From positions 1,025,318-1,079,664 of the forward strand of contig NZ_GL878519.1 in NCBI RefSeq assembly GCF_000194985.1: a stretch of 54,347 nucleotides of DNA, in the 5' to 3' direction. Both the position numbers and the translations under genes were made by a program. This DNA comes from Dialister micraerophilus DSM 19965. Lineage in GTDB: Bacteria; Bacillota; Negativicutes; Veillonellales; Dialisteraceae. Below are positions 34,192 to 42,965 of the stretch, piece by piece (the stretch's first letter is position 1; every line of letters begins with the position of its first letter). The notes beneath the pieces were generated by a model that was not told where the DNA came from, made no database searches, and was given only the letters and a program-made list of their open reading frames with translations.

Positions 34192-35405
34192 AACATAAAA
34201 TTTTATGCTTGGGTAGTGCGATACTGTTGACCGTATGCACAAATTTTTTTGTCGAAGCGTCCGATAATTTCAGCCTGCATGTGCAAAATGCACCGTTGCA
34301 ACAGGTATTACGGAGTTTGGCTGAGCTGTCGGGGAAAAATGTTGTTATTCCGGGAGATTTGAAAGGTACGGTTACTGCAAGTATTGATAATGTTACGCCG
34401 GAAGAAGCGTTGAACTCATTACTTTTGATGAACGGACTTATAATCAAAAATGAAGGTTCGACAATGATAATTTATAATGCAAAAAGTGAATCCGACTCGG
34501 CAAAAACAATAAAAACATTTAAGTTGTCATATGGTAAATCAAATGAAATTGCAAATGAATTGAAAAATTTAACCGATAATGTACAAGTTGCATCGGACGT
34601 GGGGACAAATTCCGTAATCGTCAATGCGACACCTCGTGCAATGTCGGAGTTGGAGCATATTATAAAAGCGCTTGATATACCGGAAAAGCAAGTGAAAGTG
34701 GAAGCGGAAGTTCTTGCTGTAAATCGTTCTTATGCAAAGGATTTGGGTATAGATTGGCAATTCAAAAGTTTGACGGGACAGGCAGAACAAAGAAATGTAT
34801 ATGATAAAAGCAGCAAAACAAAAACATCATACTTGAAAATCCCCGAAGATTATGCAGGAATATCATATGGAAAATCCATTACAGGAAATCCGTATACATT
34901 TTTCTTTCAAGCGAAACTTAATGCACTTCTTTCGGACGGTAAAGCCAAAATTTTGGCAAAGCCGAATGTAGTTACCTTAAACGGGAGAACTGCGGAAATT
35001 TTAATCGGAAGTAAAATACCGGTTTTAGTTGAACATATGGAAAACGGAACTAAAACAACATCAATTGAATATAAAGATGCAGGTATAAAATTAACATATA
35101 CGCCGAATGTAAGTAAAAACAGTGAAATAACTGCAGATATAATTGCGGAAGTATCTACACCTTACCTTGTACCTGAAATGAAAGCTTATCGTATAGTCAC
35201 AAGGCAAGCACACACAACGGTAAGATTGAAATCGGGAGATATGCTTACAATAGGTGGATTGATAGATAAAGAAGAAGCGAATAATATAAGAAAAGTTCCC
35301 GTTTTGGGAGATATACCGATACTCGGAAAATTATTTCAAACCGAAACGGAATCAAAAGAAGAATCTGAAATAATTATTATTATTCGTGCAAATATTTTAG
35401 AGTAA
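34188..35405 (+). CDS. Secretin (PilQ/GspD family)
   Basis: A 405-residue outer-membrane channel. Signal peptide to about residue 25, then an STN/N0 domain (NFSLHVQNAPLQQVLRSLAE), an N1 domain (SVIVNATPRAMSELEHIIKA) and the secretin core from ~155 (KAKILAKPNVVTLNGRTAEI, RKVPVLGDIPILGKLFQ). It forms the pore for a type IV pilus, competence or type II-like system. Shorter than PilQ of Proteobacteria because it lacks AMIN domains. Pilus motor genes are not in the window. The start overlaps the PilP-like gene by 4 bases. Confidence 0.9.
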   Translation: MKHKILCLGSAILLTVCTNFFVEASDNFSLHVQNAPLQQVLRSLAELSGKNVVIPGDLKGTVTASIDNVTPEEALNSLLLMNGLIIKNEGSTMIIYNAKSESDSAKTIKTFKLSYGKSNEIANELKNLTDNVQVASDVGTNSVIVNATPRAMSELEHIIKALDIPEKQVKVEAEVLAVNRSYAKDLGIDWQFKSLTGQAEQRNVYDKSSKTKTSYLKIPEDYAGISYGKSITGNPYTFFFQAKLNALLSDGKAKILAKPNVVTLNGRTAEILIGSKIPVLVEHMENGTKTTSIEYKDAGIKLTYTPNVSKNSEITADIIAEVSTPYLVPEMKAYRIVTRQAHTTVRLKSGDMLTIGGLIDKEEANNIRKVPVLGDIPILGKLFQTETESKEESEIIIIIRANILE

Positions 35406-35426
35406 TAATCAAAGTCGGGAGAAAGA

Positions 35427-37322
35427 ATGTCAGTTTTAAAAATAACGGGATTGGGTAAATCATATGGGATAGAAACCATATTTAAAGACGTATCATTTGA
35501 AATAAGAAGCGGAGAACGTATCGGACTTGTAGGTGCAAACGGTGCGGGGAAAACAACACTTTTAAAATGTATAATGAATACTGAAGAACCCGATGCGGGA
35601 AGTGTAAAAGTTACAGATTCATCGGTGATAGGGTATTTGCGTCAAGATTTTGATTATACTTCAAGTACACTTCGTCAAGAAATGGAAGAAGCTTGGAAAG
35701 ATGTACTTTATTGCAAAGACAAAATGGAAAATCTTGCACGTGAACTTGAAAAAAACAAAGATGATCAAGAACTGATAAAAGCATATGGAAAAGCACAGAC
35801 AAGATTTGAATTTCTCGGCGGATATGATTATGAAGCGGAAACTATGAAAATACTGACGGGATTGGGATTTACCAAAGAAGATCTCGACAGGGATATTTTT
35901 TCATTTTCAGGCGGACAAAAAGTAAGAATAAATTTGGCGGCGGCATTTGTAAGACATCCGGATTTTTTACTTTTAGACGAACCCACAAACCACTTGGATA
36001 TGGAAATGCTCGAATGGTTGGAAGAATTTTTATGCTCATATAAAGGCGGTATTTTAATGATATCTCACGATCGTTTTTTTCTTGATCGTGCGGCAACCGG
36101 AATTATAGAACTTGAACATAAAAAAATCCGTACATTCAGAGGAGGATACACACGTTATTTAAAAACAAAAAAAGAACAAGATGCTGCTTATGAAAAAGCA
36201 TATGAAAAGCAACAGGAACATATAAAAGAAACTGAAGCGTACATAAGAAAATATAAAGCCGGAATAAAATCAAAGCAAGCAAGAGGTCGTCAATCTCAGC
36301 TTGACAGACTTGTAAGACTTGAAAAACCTAAACACTTGAAAACTTTGGATTTTCATTTCAAAAAAGTTGACGACAGCGGAGAAAAAGTTTTGGATATGAC
36401 GGATGTAAAAGCCGCATATGGAGAAAAAACAATATTTGAAAATTTGGAAATTCATATAAGAAAAGGTGAAAGAGTAGGTCTTATAGGCGCAAACGGAGTA
36501 GGTAAAACTACACTTTTGAAATTAATAACAAAAGAAGAAAAACAGAAGCATGGAATAATACGTCTAGGAAGCAATGTAAAAGTAGGATACTATTCACAAG
36601 AGCAGGATGAATTGAATCCGCAGTCGACAGTACTTAATCAAGTAAGAGATATGTTTGATTACGGAGAAGAAAAAGCCAGAAATATTTTAGGTATGTTTTT
36701 GTTTAAAGGTGATGACGTATTTAAAGAAATTTCTTTACTTTCCGGTGGAGAAAAAGCCAGATTGTCATTACTATGTCTGTTTTTGAAAAATCCGAATTTT
36801 TTGGTGCTTGACGAACCGACAAACCATTTGGATATACCTACGAGAGAAATCATGGAAGATGCACTTGAAGCATTTGGCGGAACAAGCATAATAGTTTCTC
36901 ACGACAGATATTTTCTTGACAAAGTAACCACAAGAATTCTTGAAATGGAAAAAGGTAAAGTTACCGAATATTTAGGTAACTACACATACTATAAAGAAAA
37001 GAAAAAAGACCTTTTGGCATTCAATGCAGACAGAAACGGAAAACTCGTAGAAGCAAAAGAAAAGAAAGCGGAAGTAACTCACAAGTCGAAGGATGTAAAA
37101 ATTGAAAAGCAAACAGCACCCGCAAAAGGCGATTTGCTCAAGCTTGAAAAAACAGAAATGGAAATAAATCGTCTCGAAGCCACAATGAAAATGTATGACA
37201 TGCAACTCGGCAGCGGAATGACGAATTATGAAGAAATTGCCGAGCAATATACAGATATAAAAAATAAATTGCAAAAACTATATGTAAAATGGGAAGAACT
37301 TGCAGAAGAAACGGGCAATTGA
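35427..37322 (+). CDS. ABC-F family ATPase (Uup/EttA-like)
   Basis: A 631-residue soluble protein with two ABC domains and no membrane segments. Domain 1 has GANGAGKT (36-43), signature FSGGQK and LLDEPTNHLDMEM. Domain 2 has GANGVGKT, LSGGEKARLSLL and LVLDEPTNHLDIP. The ~80-residue linker between them is charged and helical, as in ribosome-binding ABC-F factors. The C-terminal ~75 residues form a coiled coil like Uup. It probably acts on stalled ribosomes; antibiotic protection cannot be judged from sequence. It follows the secretin gene by 21 bases and may be read from the same transcript. Confidence 0.9.
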   Translation: MSVLKITGLGKSYGIETIFKDVSFEIRSGERIGLVGANGAGKTTLLKCIMNTEEPDAGSVKVTDSSVIGYLRQDFDYTSSTLRQEMEEAWKDVLYCKDKMENLARELEKNKDDQELIKAYGKAQTRFEFLGGYDYEAETMKILTGLGFTKEDLDRDIFSFSGGQKVRINLAAAFVRHPDFLLLDEPTNHLDMEMLEWLEEFLCSYKGGILMISHDRFFLDRAATGIIELEHKKIRTFRGGYTRYLKTKKEQDAAYEKAYEKQQEHIKETEAYIRKYKAGIKSKQARGRQSQLDRLVRLEKPKHLKTLDFHFKKVDDSGEKVLDMTDVKAAYGEKTIFENLEIHIRKGERVGLIGANGVGKTTLLKLITKEEKQKHGIIRLGSNVKVGYYSQEQDELNPQSTVLNQVRDMFDYGEEKARNILGMFLFKGDDVFKEISLLSGGEKARLSLLCLFLKNPNFLVLDEPTNHLDIPTREIMEDALEAFGGTSIIVSHDRYFLDKVTTRILEMEKGKVTEYLGNYTYYKEKKKDLLAFNADRNGKLVEAKEKKAEVTHKSKDVKIEKQTAPAKGDLLKLEKTEMEINRLEATMKMYDMQLGSGMTNYEEIAEQYTDIKNKLQKLYVKWEELAEETGN

Positions 37323-37389
37323 AAAGTGCGAAATAAAAAATGTCTTATTTACGGATTTCAAGTAATAAGACATTTCAATTCGCACTTTT
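37322..37389. terminator. Bidirectional double-stem terminator
   Basis: The outer stem AAAAGTGCGAA/TTCGCACTTTT encloses an inner stem AAATGTCTTATT/AATAAGACATTT. It starts in the ABC-F stop region and ends at the stop codon of the convergent lipoprotein gene, serving both. Confidence 0.85.
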
Positions 37390-38005
37390 AGTTTGCAACT
37401 AAAGTTTCAAAATCGGGATCACCATGAAAACGCATGAAATGATCTTGAGTTGCGGCAGTTTTCTTTACATCGATACCGCCTTTATCAATCGCTTTTTTCA
37501 AATAAAATAAAGCTTCTTTTTTATCGTTCATATCTGCAAAATCGGTAGAAATACCGTAATAAGACCAAGTATTCTCCGGATCTTTGTCGATAACTTTATT
37601 GAAATATACAATGGATTCCTGATACCTTTTTGCAAGTTTCAATGCTATTGCCATTTCATAAAAACCTTGAGTATAATCGGGATTTATTTTCAGTGAAGTA
37701 TCTATTAATTTTATTCCTTCATCCGGTTTGTTTCTAAACGCAAGCAATAAACCTTTCAAAGATAATACTTTGTAATTGTTTTTATTATACGAAACGGCTT
37801 CATCTGCAACCGTTAAAGCAGCATCGAAATCATTTTGTTTATATAAATTATTCGCTTTTTCATATAAATCTTCAGATTTTTTATCCAAAACGATTGTTTC
37901 GGTTGAAGAAATATCATTGTTTTTGACTTGTGATACGTTATCGGAGCAACCTGTAAATGCGAATACACATATAAAAATAAATAAATATTTAATTATATTT
38001 TTCAT
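37388..38005 (-). CDS. TPR-repeat lipoprotein
   Basis: A 205-residue lipoprotein: hydrophobic signal and lipobox (IFICVFAFTGC, cysteine about residue 20) followed by four or so tetratricopeptide repeats (YEKANNLYKQNDFDAALTVA, IVYFNKVIDKDPENTWSYYG). The start is ATG 38005, with GAGGTTCC upstream; the frame extends to 38029 without support. TPR lipoproteins usually scaffold envelope complexes such as pilus (PilF-like) or barrel assembly. Its role here is unassigned. Single gene, minus strand, convergent with the ABC-F gene. Confidence 0.8.
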   Translation of the reverse strand: MKNIIKYLFIFICVFAFTGCSDNVSQVKNNDISSTETIVLDKKSEDLYEKANNLYKQNDFDAALTVADEAVSYNKNNYKVLSLKGLLLAFRNKPDEGIKLIDTSLKINPDYTQGFYEMAIALKLAKRYQESIVYFNKVIDKDPENTWSYYGISTDFADMNDKKEALFYLKKAIDKGGIDVKKTAATQDHFMRFHGDPDFETLVAN

Positions 38006-38100
38006 TGGAACCTCACATTGCAAACACATATATATACATAGTAAAATGAAATCGACATTTTGTAAAATAATTATAATCTTAATTTGAAAGAGGAAATTTT

Positions 38101-38865
38101 ATGAAAAAAACAGCATTGATTACGGGTGCCGGCAGCGGAATAGGACGTGAAACCGCTCGTGCGTTTGCTATCAGAGGGTATAATATTATTTTGTGCGGAA
38201 GAAATCAGGAAAAACTTTTAAGTATTCAAAAGGAATTAACTGTAAAATATGAAGCACAAGCATATGTAAAAAAATTGGATGTTACCGATGTGGAAAATAT
38301 TAATGCGGTTGCAAAAGAATGTCTTGAAGAATTTGAAGGTATAGATGTACTTGTAAATAATGCCGGACTTGCCAGAGGATTGGAACCTTATAATCAAAAT
38401 CGTGAGGACGGTATATTGGAAATGATTGACACCAATATAAAAGGTCTTATGATGATGACACGTGAATTTTTGCCGTCAATGCTTGAACATAATACGGGGC
38501 ATATTATAAATATAGGCTCTACTGCCGGATTATATGCATATGCAGGAGGAGCGGTATATTGTGCAACAAAATCTGCTGTAAAAACATTCAGTGACGGAGT
38601 GAGAATAGATGTAATCGACAGTAACATTAAAGTTACAACCATACAACCGGGACTTGTGGAGACACCGTTCAGTGAAGTAAGGTTTCGTGGAGATAAAGAA
38701 CGTGCGGCAAAGGTATATGAAGATATAGATGCACTTCAAGCGCAAGATATTGCTGAAATAATTGCATTTACAGTAAGTCAACCGCTTCGTGTACAAATAA
38801 GCGACATAGTAATAATGGCAAATCAACAAGCTACAGGATTTACAATCAGCAAGAAAAAGAAATAA
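38101..38865 (+). CDS. Short-chain dehydrogenase/reductase (YdfG-like)
   Basis: A 254-residue NAD(P)-dependent oxidoreductase. TGAGSGIG (8-15) binds the cofactor, NNAG stabilises the core, and Ser-Tyr153-Lys157 (YCATK) is the catalytic set. PGLVETPFSEVRF near 180-192 closely matches the YdfG group, which reduces 3-hydroxy acids such as serine and 3-hydroxyisobutyrate or malonate semialdehyde. GAGGAAATTTT precedes the ATG. It stands alone, so the physiological substrate is uncertain. Confidence 0.88.
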   Translation: MKKTALITGAGSGIGRETARAFAIRGYNIILCGRNQEKLLSIQKELTVKYEAQAYVKKLDVTDVENINAVAKECLEEFEGIDVLVNNAGLARGLEPYNQNREDGILEMIDTNIKGLMMMTREFLPSMLEHNTGHIINIGSTAGLYAYAGGAVYCATKSAVKTFSDGVRIDVIDSNIKVTTIQPGLVETPFSEVRFRGDKERAAKVYEDIDALQAQDIAEIIAFTVSQPLRVQISDIVIMANQQATGFTISKKKK

Positions 38866-38915
38866 TTGAGTATTTGACAAATTAAAGCACTTTAAGTAAA
38901 ATATATTTTGTTAAT

Positions 38916-38991
38916 GCCGACATAGCTCAGCCGGTAGAGCGGCGCATTCGTAATGCGTAGGTCGCAGGTTCAAATCCTGTTGTCGGCTCCA
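38916..38991 (+). tRNA. tRNA-Thr (anticodon CGT)
   Basis: GCCGACATAGCTCAGCCGG at the 5' end, the anticodon loop TTCGTAA with CGT, the T-arm GCAGGTTCAAATCCTGT and an encoded CCA. The acceptor GCCGACA/TGTCGGC pairs fully. A single gene, close behind the SDR gene. Confidence 0.96.
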
Positions 38992-39136
38992 AATGAATAT
39001 TTGCGGACTTTTCGGAATTGAAAGGTCCGTTTTAATTTGAAAATGCAGTAAAAATGTATTGTTGTAAAATAAAAATATATTTAGTAAAATGAAAACATAT
39101 TTGAACGCATATTTATTTTTATAGGAGGATAAGATA

Positions 39137-39883
39137 TTGGGAGAACTTTTGACAGTAGCAGGACTGATTAAAGTGTTGAAAGTGTTGGTTGTCGATTTGT
39201 TTTTGGCAGGTGATAATGCAATACTGATCAGTATGGTTGCAGGCCATCTGGAACATGATTTAAGAAAAAAAGCTATATTTTTCGGAACGTTCGGTGCTAT
39301 TGTATTGAGATTGGTTCTTGCGTTTTTGTTTGTAGAAGCGCTACACACAATTCCATATCTTCACCTTATCGGCGGAATTTTGCTTTTGTGGATAGCTATT
39401 GAGCTTATGATACAAGATAAGCATAAACATAAAAAGCATATCGGTGCCAAGAAAAAACTTTTAAGTGCAATATGTACGATTATCATTGCAGACGGTGTTA
39501 TGAGTATAGATAATGTACTTGGAGTGGTGGCTGCTGCCGAAGGACATATGGTTCTTGTAATGGCAGGTATATTGGTAAGTGTGCCGATTATTGTATGGGG
39601 AAGCAACTTGTTTGCAGATCTTATAGAAAAGTACCCGTGGATTTTGTATTTGGGCGGTGCGATTTTGGCATGGAGTGCCGTCGGAATGATTATACAAGAT
39701 TCATCGGTGAGTGCCGTATTGGGAGATCAGCATCTTACATTAGGTTCTGCCGCAATGGTTTTATGTTATATAATATCTAAAATTATAAGCAGAATGAAAT
39801 TGGCAGGACATGTAAAACGTGCAAAAGAAAGACATGCACAAAAGAGAGCCGAAAGAAAAACAGGAAGAAAAGAAAATTTGTAA
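39137..39883 (+). CDS. TerC-family membrane protein (YjbE type)
   Basis: A 248-residue integral membrane protein with seven or so helices. LVVDLFLAGDNAILISMVAG and ADGVMSIDNVLGVVAAAEGH are the paired TerC motifs with intramembrane Asp-Asn residues. The C-terminus is a basic tail (KRAKERHAQKRAERKTGRKE). Family members export manganese or support metal homeostasis and membrane protein metallation. The TTG at 39137 is the start, with AGGAGGATAAG upstream. The 145-base upstream region shows no yybP-ykoY-type manganese riboswitch that I could recognise. Confidence 0.88.
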   Translation: MGELLTVAGLIKVLKVLVVDLFLAGDNAILISMVAGHLEHDLRKKAIFFGTFGAIVLRLVLAFLFVEALHTIPYLHLIGGILLLWIAIELMIQDKHKHKKHIGAKKKLLSAICTIIIADGVMSIDNVLGVVAAAEGHMVLVMAGILVSVPIIVWGSNLFADLIEKYPWILYLGGAILAWSAVGMIIQDSSVSAVLGDQHLTLGSAAMVLCYIISKIISRMKLAGHVKRAKERHAQKRAERKTGRKENL

Positions 39884-39888
39884 AAATA

Positions 39889-39915
39889 AAGAGATTGCCG
39901 AAAAGGTAATCTCTT
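39889..39915 (+). terminator. Terminator of the TerC gene
   Basis: AAGAGATTGCC/GGTAATCTCTT hairpin with one mismatch and a GAAAA loop, immediately before the rpsF promoter. Confidence 0.7.
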
Positions 39916-39916
39916 C

Positions 39917-39945
39917 TTGATTTTTGTCCGAGTTTGGTTTATAAT
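39917..39945 (+). promoter_or_regulatory. Promoter of rpsF-ssb-rpsR
   Basis: TTGATT (39917-39922) and a consensus TATAAT (39940-39945) are 17 bases apart, so transcripts start near 39952 with a ~70-base leader. Confidence 0.8.
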
Positions 39946-39964
39946 GTATAAGCTTGTTGTACAA

Positions 39965-40012
39965 GCGACTTCCTAGCCCATGAAAAGCATGGGACATAGG
40001 TCCGATAAGGAG
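39965..40012 (+). promoter_or_regulatory. S6:S18-binding leader (autoregulatory) ahead of rpsF
   Basis: CCTA (39973-39976) pairs with TAGG, and CCCATG with CATGGG around a GAAAAG loop, leaving an asymmetric bulge and a CCG directly after the stem (TAGGTCCGATAAGGAGG). This is the arrangement of the known S6:S18 rpsF leader, where the ribosomal protein pair binds its mRNA near CCG and represses translation; the rpsF ribosome site follows immediately. Confidence 0.65.
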
Positions 40013-40020
40013 GCGATTAG

Positions 40021-40305
40021 ATGAATAAGTATGAAGTTATGTTTATCGTAAAAGTTTCTGATGAAGAAGCTATTAAGTCAGCAGGTAAACTTGTACAGGA
40101 CACAATCGTTAAAAACGGTGGTACTGTAGAAAAAGTTGACGAATGGGGAAGACGTCAGTTGGCATACGAAGTAAAGAAACAGACAGAAGGTTACTACTTC
40201 GTAATCGACTTTACGATGAAACCGGAAAACATCAAGGAACTTGATCGTGTAATCAAGATTCGTGAAAGTATTATCCGTCATATTATTGTTAAACAGGATG
40301 ACTAA
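40021..40305 (+). CDS. rpsF: Ribosomal protein S6
   Basis: The 94-residue small-subunit protein S6, which binds S18 on 16S rRNA. MNKYEVMFIVKVSDEEAIKS is the typical first strand and helix. KVDEWGRRQLAYEVKKQTEG is the conserved S6 signature. AAGGAGG lies 8 bases before the ATG. First gene of the conserved rpsF-ssb-rpsR operon. Confidence 0.98.
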   Translation: MNKYEVMFIVKVSDEEAIKSAGKLVQDTIVKNGGTVEKVDEWGRRQLAYEVKKQTEGYYFVIDFTMKPENIKELDRVIKIRESIIRHIIVKQDD

Positions 40306-40319
40306 GCAGAGGTAGAGCG

Positions 40320-40742
40320 ATGAATTCAGTTCAGGTTTTAGGCAATTTGACAAGAGACCCGCAGATTAGAGCTACAAAAACGGGTCGTGCGGTAGCATCA
40401 TTCAGTATTGCCGTTAATCGAAGCTATACGACCGCACAAGGTGAACAGAGGGAATTGACCGATTTCATCAATGTGGTAGCATGGGGAAATTTGGCGGAAG
40501 CAGTAGGTAATCAGCTCAGAAAAGGAACCCGTGTCTTTGTAGAAGGACGTTATTCAACACGTTCATATGAAACTCCTGACGGACAGAAACGTTACGTTAC
40601 TGAAGTAACTGCAAACTTGATTGCATTACCTTTGGGAGCGAACGGTCGCATGAATGCGGCGCAGTCCGACAGTATGAGTCAACCGAGCAATAATTTCAGT
40701 CAGTTCGGAGAAGTAAAGCATGACGAAGACATTCCGTTCTGA
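40320..40742 (+). CDS. ssb: Single-stranded DNA-binding protein
   Basis: 140 residues: an OB-fold of about 105 residues (MNSVQVLGNLTRDPQIRATK, then FINVVAWGNLAEAVGNQLRK) followed by a short Ser/Gln-rich linker and the acidic tip HDEDIPF that recruits repair and replication partners. It lies between rpsF and rpsR as in most Firmicutes, and coats single-stranded DNA during replication, repair and recombination. Confidence 0.97.
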   Translation: MNSVQVLGNLTRDPQIRATKTGRAVASFSIAVNRSYTTAQGEQRELTDFINVVAWGNLAEAVGNQLRKGTRVFVEGRYSTRSYETPDGQKRYVTEVTANLIALPLGANGRMNAAQSDSMSQPSNNFSQFGEVKHDEDIPF

Positions 40743-40764
40743 TATATAGGAGGGATAATAGAGA

Positions 40765-40998
40765 ATGATTAGAAGAGATAAATCAAGAAAACCGAGAAAG
40801 AAAATCAGTCAGATTTTCGGAGACAAGTTGGACAACTTGGATTATAAGGATGTTGCAACATTGCGCCATTTCATTTCCGAACGTGGAAAAATTCTTCCGC
40901 GTCGTGTAACCGGTGCTTGCGCAAAACATCAGAGAAACATCAATTTGGCAGTAAAGAGAGCAAGAGCAATTGCTTTGTTGCCTTTCAGTGCTGATTAA
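40765..40998 (+). CDS. rpsR: Ribosomal protein S18
   Basis: 77 residues. [20 protein letters not shown] followed by [20 protein letters not shown] is the S18 signature. It pairs with S6 on the ribosome platform and probably in autoregulation at the leader. GGAGGGATAAT precedes the ATG. Last gene of the operon. Confidence 0.98.
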   Translation: MIRRDKSRKPRKKISQIFGDKLDNLDYKDVATLRHFISERGKILPRRVTGACAKHQRNINLAVKRARAIALLPFSAD

Positions 40999-41005
40999 TA
41001 GTAAT

Positions 41006-41031
41006 AAAAAACGGCTGTACAGCCGTTTTTT
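41006..41031. terminator. Terminator shared by rpsR and citC
   Basis: AAAACGGCT/AGCCGTTTT with a GTAC loop and A/T runs on both sides. It lies between the convergent rpsR and citC genes. Confidence 0.85.
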
Positions 41032-41039
41032 TATTGTAT

Positions 41040-42119
41040 TTATTTCGTTGAATTTTTTTTCAAATCAGGCTTGATTTCCATATCCTTAAAAGCCTGTAAC
41101 ATTTTTATACGATGAATAATGCTTTGACCTTGCGGGCTCTGTAAATAAGTCAAAGTTGTTTTGGGGACCATTCTGCGTACAGTTTCCCAATCATCATGAG
41201 CAAGAGCATTTCTTACCGAAGATGCACTTACCACTTGATTTCCTTTTTGTTCACGTGGAATAACCTTCAATTCGATGCCGTTTTCAGAGAAAACTTCACG
41301 CATTGCATTATTATAGGCATTTGTAGTCATATCGGTAGGTTCTTCACCTACAAAACGTACGGTTATGTTGAGTGCGGGTGCGATACGTGTGGCAAATACC
41401 GTAGCATCCAATTTTGTTTGTGCTGCAAGCTCATCCGTTCCCTTTATAAAGTAAGTGGGGAATGTAGCATTTGAAATAATAAAATCACCGCCGCTTACAA
41501 CTTCCACGTTGTGCATATGAGCGACTCCCTGTTTGATAAGAGAAAAACGATCTGAAAACGGGAAAATTGAACGATCTTCCTGAACTGCAAAAATAATAAC
41601 TTCATCGCAATTATTTATTGCATATTCGATAAGAGAACGATGTCCGAAAGTAAAAGGATTGCAATTCATTACAATTGCACCGCGGTTTTTACCTTTTCCG
41701 GTACCCAAAAGAGGACGAATACGCGCCAAATACTCATCTAATGTATTTGTTCCACGTTCAAGTAACGCTGCATAAGGATTTGCAACTGCAACACATTTAA
41801 ATCCCATATGTTCAAACACAGGAACGGTTTCAGGCTTTGTAAAAATCTGATTACCGGTTACACCTCTTCTGTCGGCTTCACCTTGCAAATTGCGTATAAT
41901 ACGATGAGTTAAACCTTTTCCTCTATATTCCTCGCAAATTGCGATATCTCTCATAACACGGCCGCCCAAAGAACCTGTACCGATTAATTTACCGTCATCA
42001 AACAGTCCCATTGTATAATCAATAACACCTGTGAAAGTAAGATCGAATTTCTTTAAAAATTCTTCAACTTTTGCTTTTTCAACAGGATTTGTCAAAAATA
42101 TTTCGCGTTCTGTAATCAT
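41040..42119 (-). CDS. citC: [Citrate (pro-3S)-lyase] ligase-like protein
   Basis: A 359-residue protein with an N-terminal GNAT-like domain (DIAICEEYRGKGLTHRIIRN) and a nucleotidyltransferase domain (NPFTFGHRSLIEYA as the HIGH motif, VSASSVRNAL near the end). CitC attaches acetate to the prosthetic group of citrate lyase using ATP. No citD/E/F/X/G genes lie in this window, so it is either an orphan serving a distant lyase or acts on another acyl-carrier protein such as malonate decarboxylase. AAGGAGAT precedes the ATG. Length is normal. Confidence 0.88.
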   Translation of the reverse strand: MITEREIFLTNPVEKAKVEEFLKKFDLTFTGVIDYTMGLFDDGKLIGTGSLGGRVMRDIAICEEYRGKGLTHRIIRNLQGEADRRGVTGNQIFTKPETVPVFEHMGFKCVAVANPYAALLERGTNTLDEYLARIRPLLGTGKGKNRGAIVMNCNPFTFGHRSLIEYAINNCDEVIIFAVQEDRSIFPFSDRFSLIKQGVAHMHNVEVVSGGDFIISNATFPTYFIKGTDELAAQTKLDATVFATRIAPALNITVRFVGEEPTDMTTNAYNNAMREVFSENGIELKVIPREQKGNQVVSASSVRNALAHDDWETVRRMVPKTTLTYLQSPQGQSIIHRIKMLQAFKDMEIKPDLKKNSTK

Positions 42120-42275
42120 TTAAATCTCCTTTTTTAAAAATCTAATTCATTATATCAAAAGAAAAGATAGAAGTTAATAGATAAACAATAGAAGATTTAT
42201 ATAAATAAATCATACTATAAAAAATATATTTGAATAGAAAAATGATAAAAGGTATCCATGTATATCAAGTGATTT

Positions 42276-42704
42276 TTAAATTGCGCTCATAAGGTAGACA
42301 CCTATAAGACATACGGCAAGACCGATAAATTTTTTTATAGTGATACTTTCGTGAAAGAAGAAAAAACCTAGTAAAAACAAAACTGTACTTATGCAAATAT
42401 TTGCAAAAAGAGAACCTTTACTGATATCACAGCCGCTTCTATAGAGAATAATCCAGCCCGACTCAATGGCAAGTACTGCGGCACCCATTGCAAAATTTAC
42501 CCAATTCAATTTGCTTATTTCGATAGAAAAATTATCAGTTCTTGTAAATAAAAATAATCCTATACTTAAAAGAAAAGCAAATCCGTAAGTTACGGTAAGT
42601 CCCAAAAAAGGATTTAAGTATTGAGATATAGATTTACTTAAAAAATGATAAAAAGAATTTCCCGTTACAACTACGAGAAAGGGAATTATAAATGCGAAAT
42701 CCAT
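42276..42704 (-). CDS. Half-size EamA/DMT-family membrane protein
   Basis: 142 residues with four to five hydrophobic helices and one EamA-type unit: MGAAVLAIESGWIILYRSGC in the middle and FFFHESITIKKFIGLAVCLI near the end. Half-size members must dimerise to form a transporter. GAGGTGG precedes the ATG. No partner gene is adjacent. Substrate unknown. Confidence 0.75.
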   Translation of the reverse strand: MDFAFIIPFLVVVTGNSFYHFLSKSISQYLNPFLGLTVTYGFAFLLSIGLFLFTRTDNFSIEISKLNWVNFAMGAAVLAIESGWIILYRSGCDISKGSLFANICISTVLFLLGFFFFHESITIKKFIGLAVCLIGVYLMSAI

Positions 42705-42929
42705 ACTACCACCTCATAAAATATTGTAACATAATAATATAATATGCGTTGATTGTATATTATATGTAAAAATATTATGTCATATGTGATTTGCAGCTTG
42801 AAGTATTTAACGAAAAATTTCGGAATGAAAAACGTACTGATGAAGCCGAAAATATTTCAACGAAATAAAAGTGTTGCATGCAAGTAATGAAAAAATATTG
42901 AGTTTTCCGAATAAAATCACCTTTTGCGG

Positions 42930-42959
42930 TTGACAGAAATAATGCTGCTCTCTTATAAT
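42930..42959 (+). promoter_or_regulatory. Strong promoter ahead of the structured RNA / cysS leader
   Basis: TTGACA (42930-42935) and TATAAT (42954-42959), both consensus, are 18 bases apart. Transcription should begin near 42966, about 470 bases before cysS. Confidence 0.8.
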
Positions 42960-42965
42960 TATGGT

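Noticed and set aside
38911..39348. Minus-strand frame of 145 codons ending in SRQQDLNLRPTHYECAALPA-like sequence
   Set aside because: That peptide is the well-known false translation of a tRNA; the rest is the shadow of the TerC gene.
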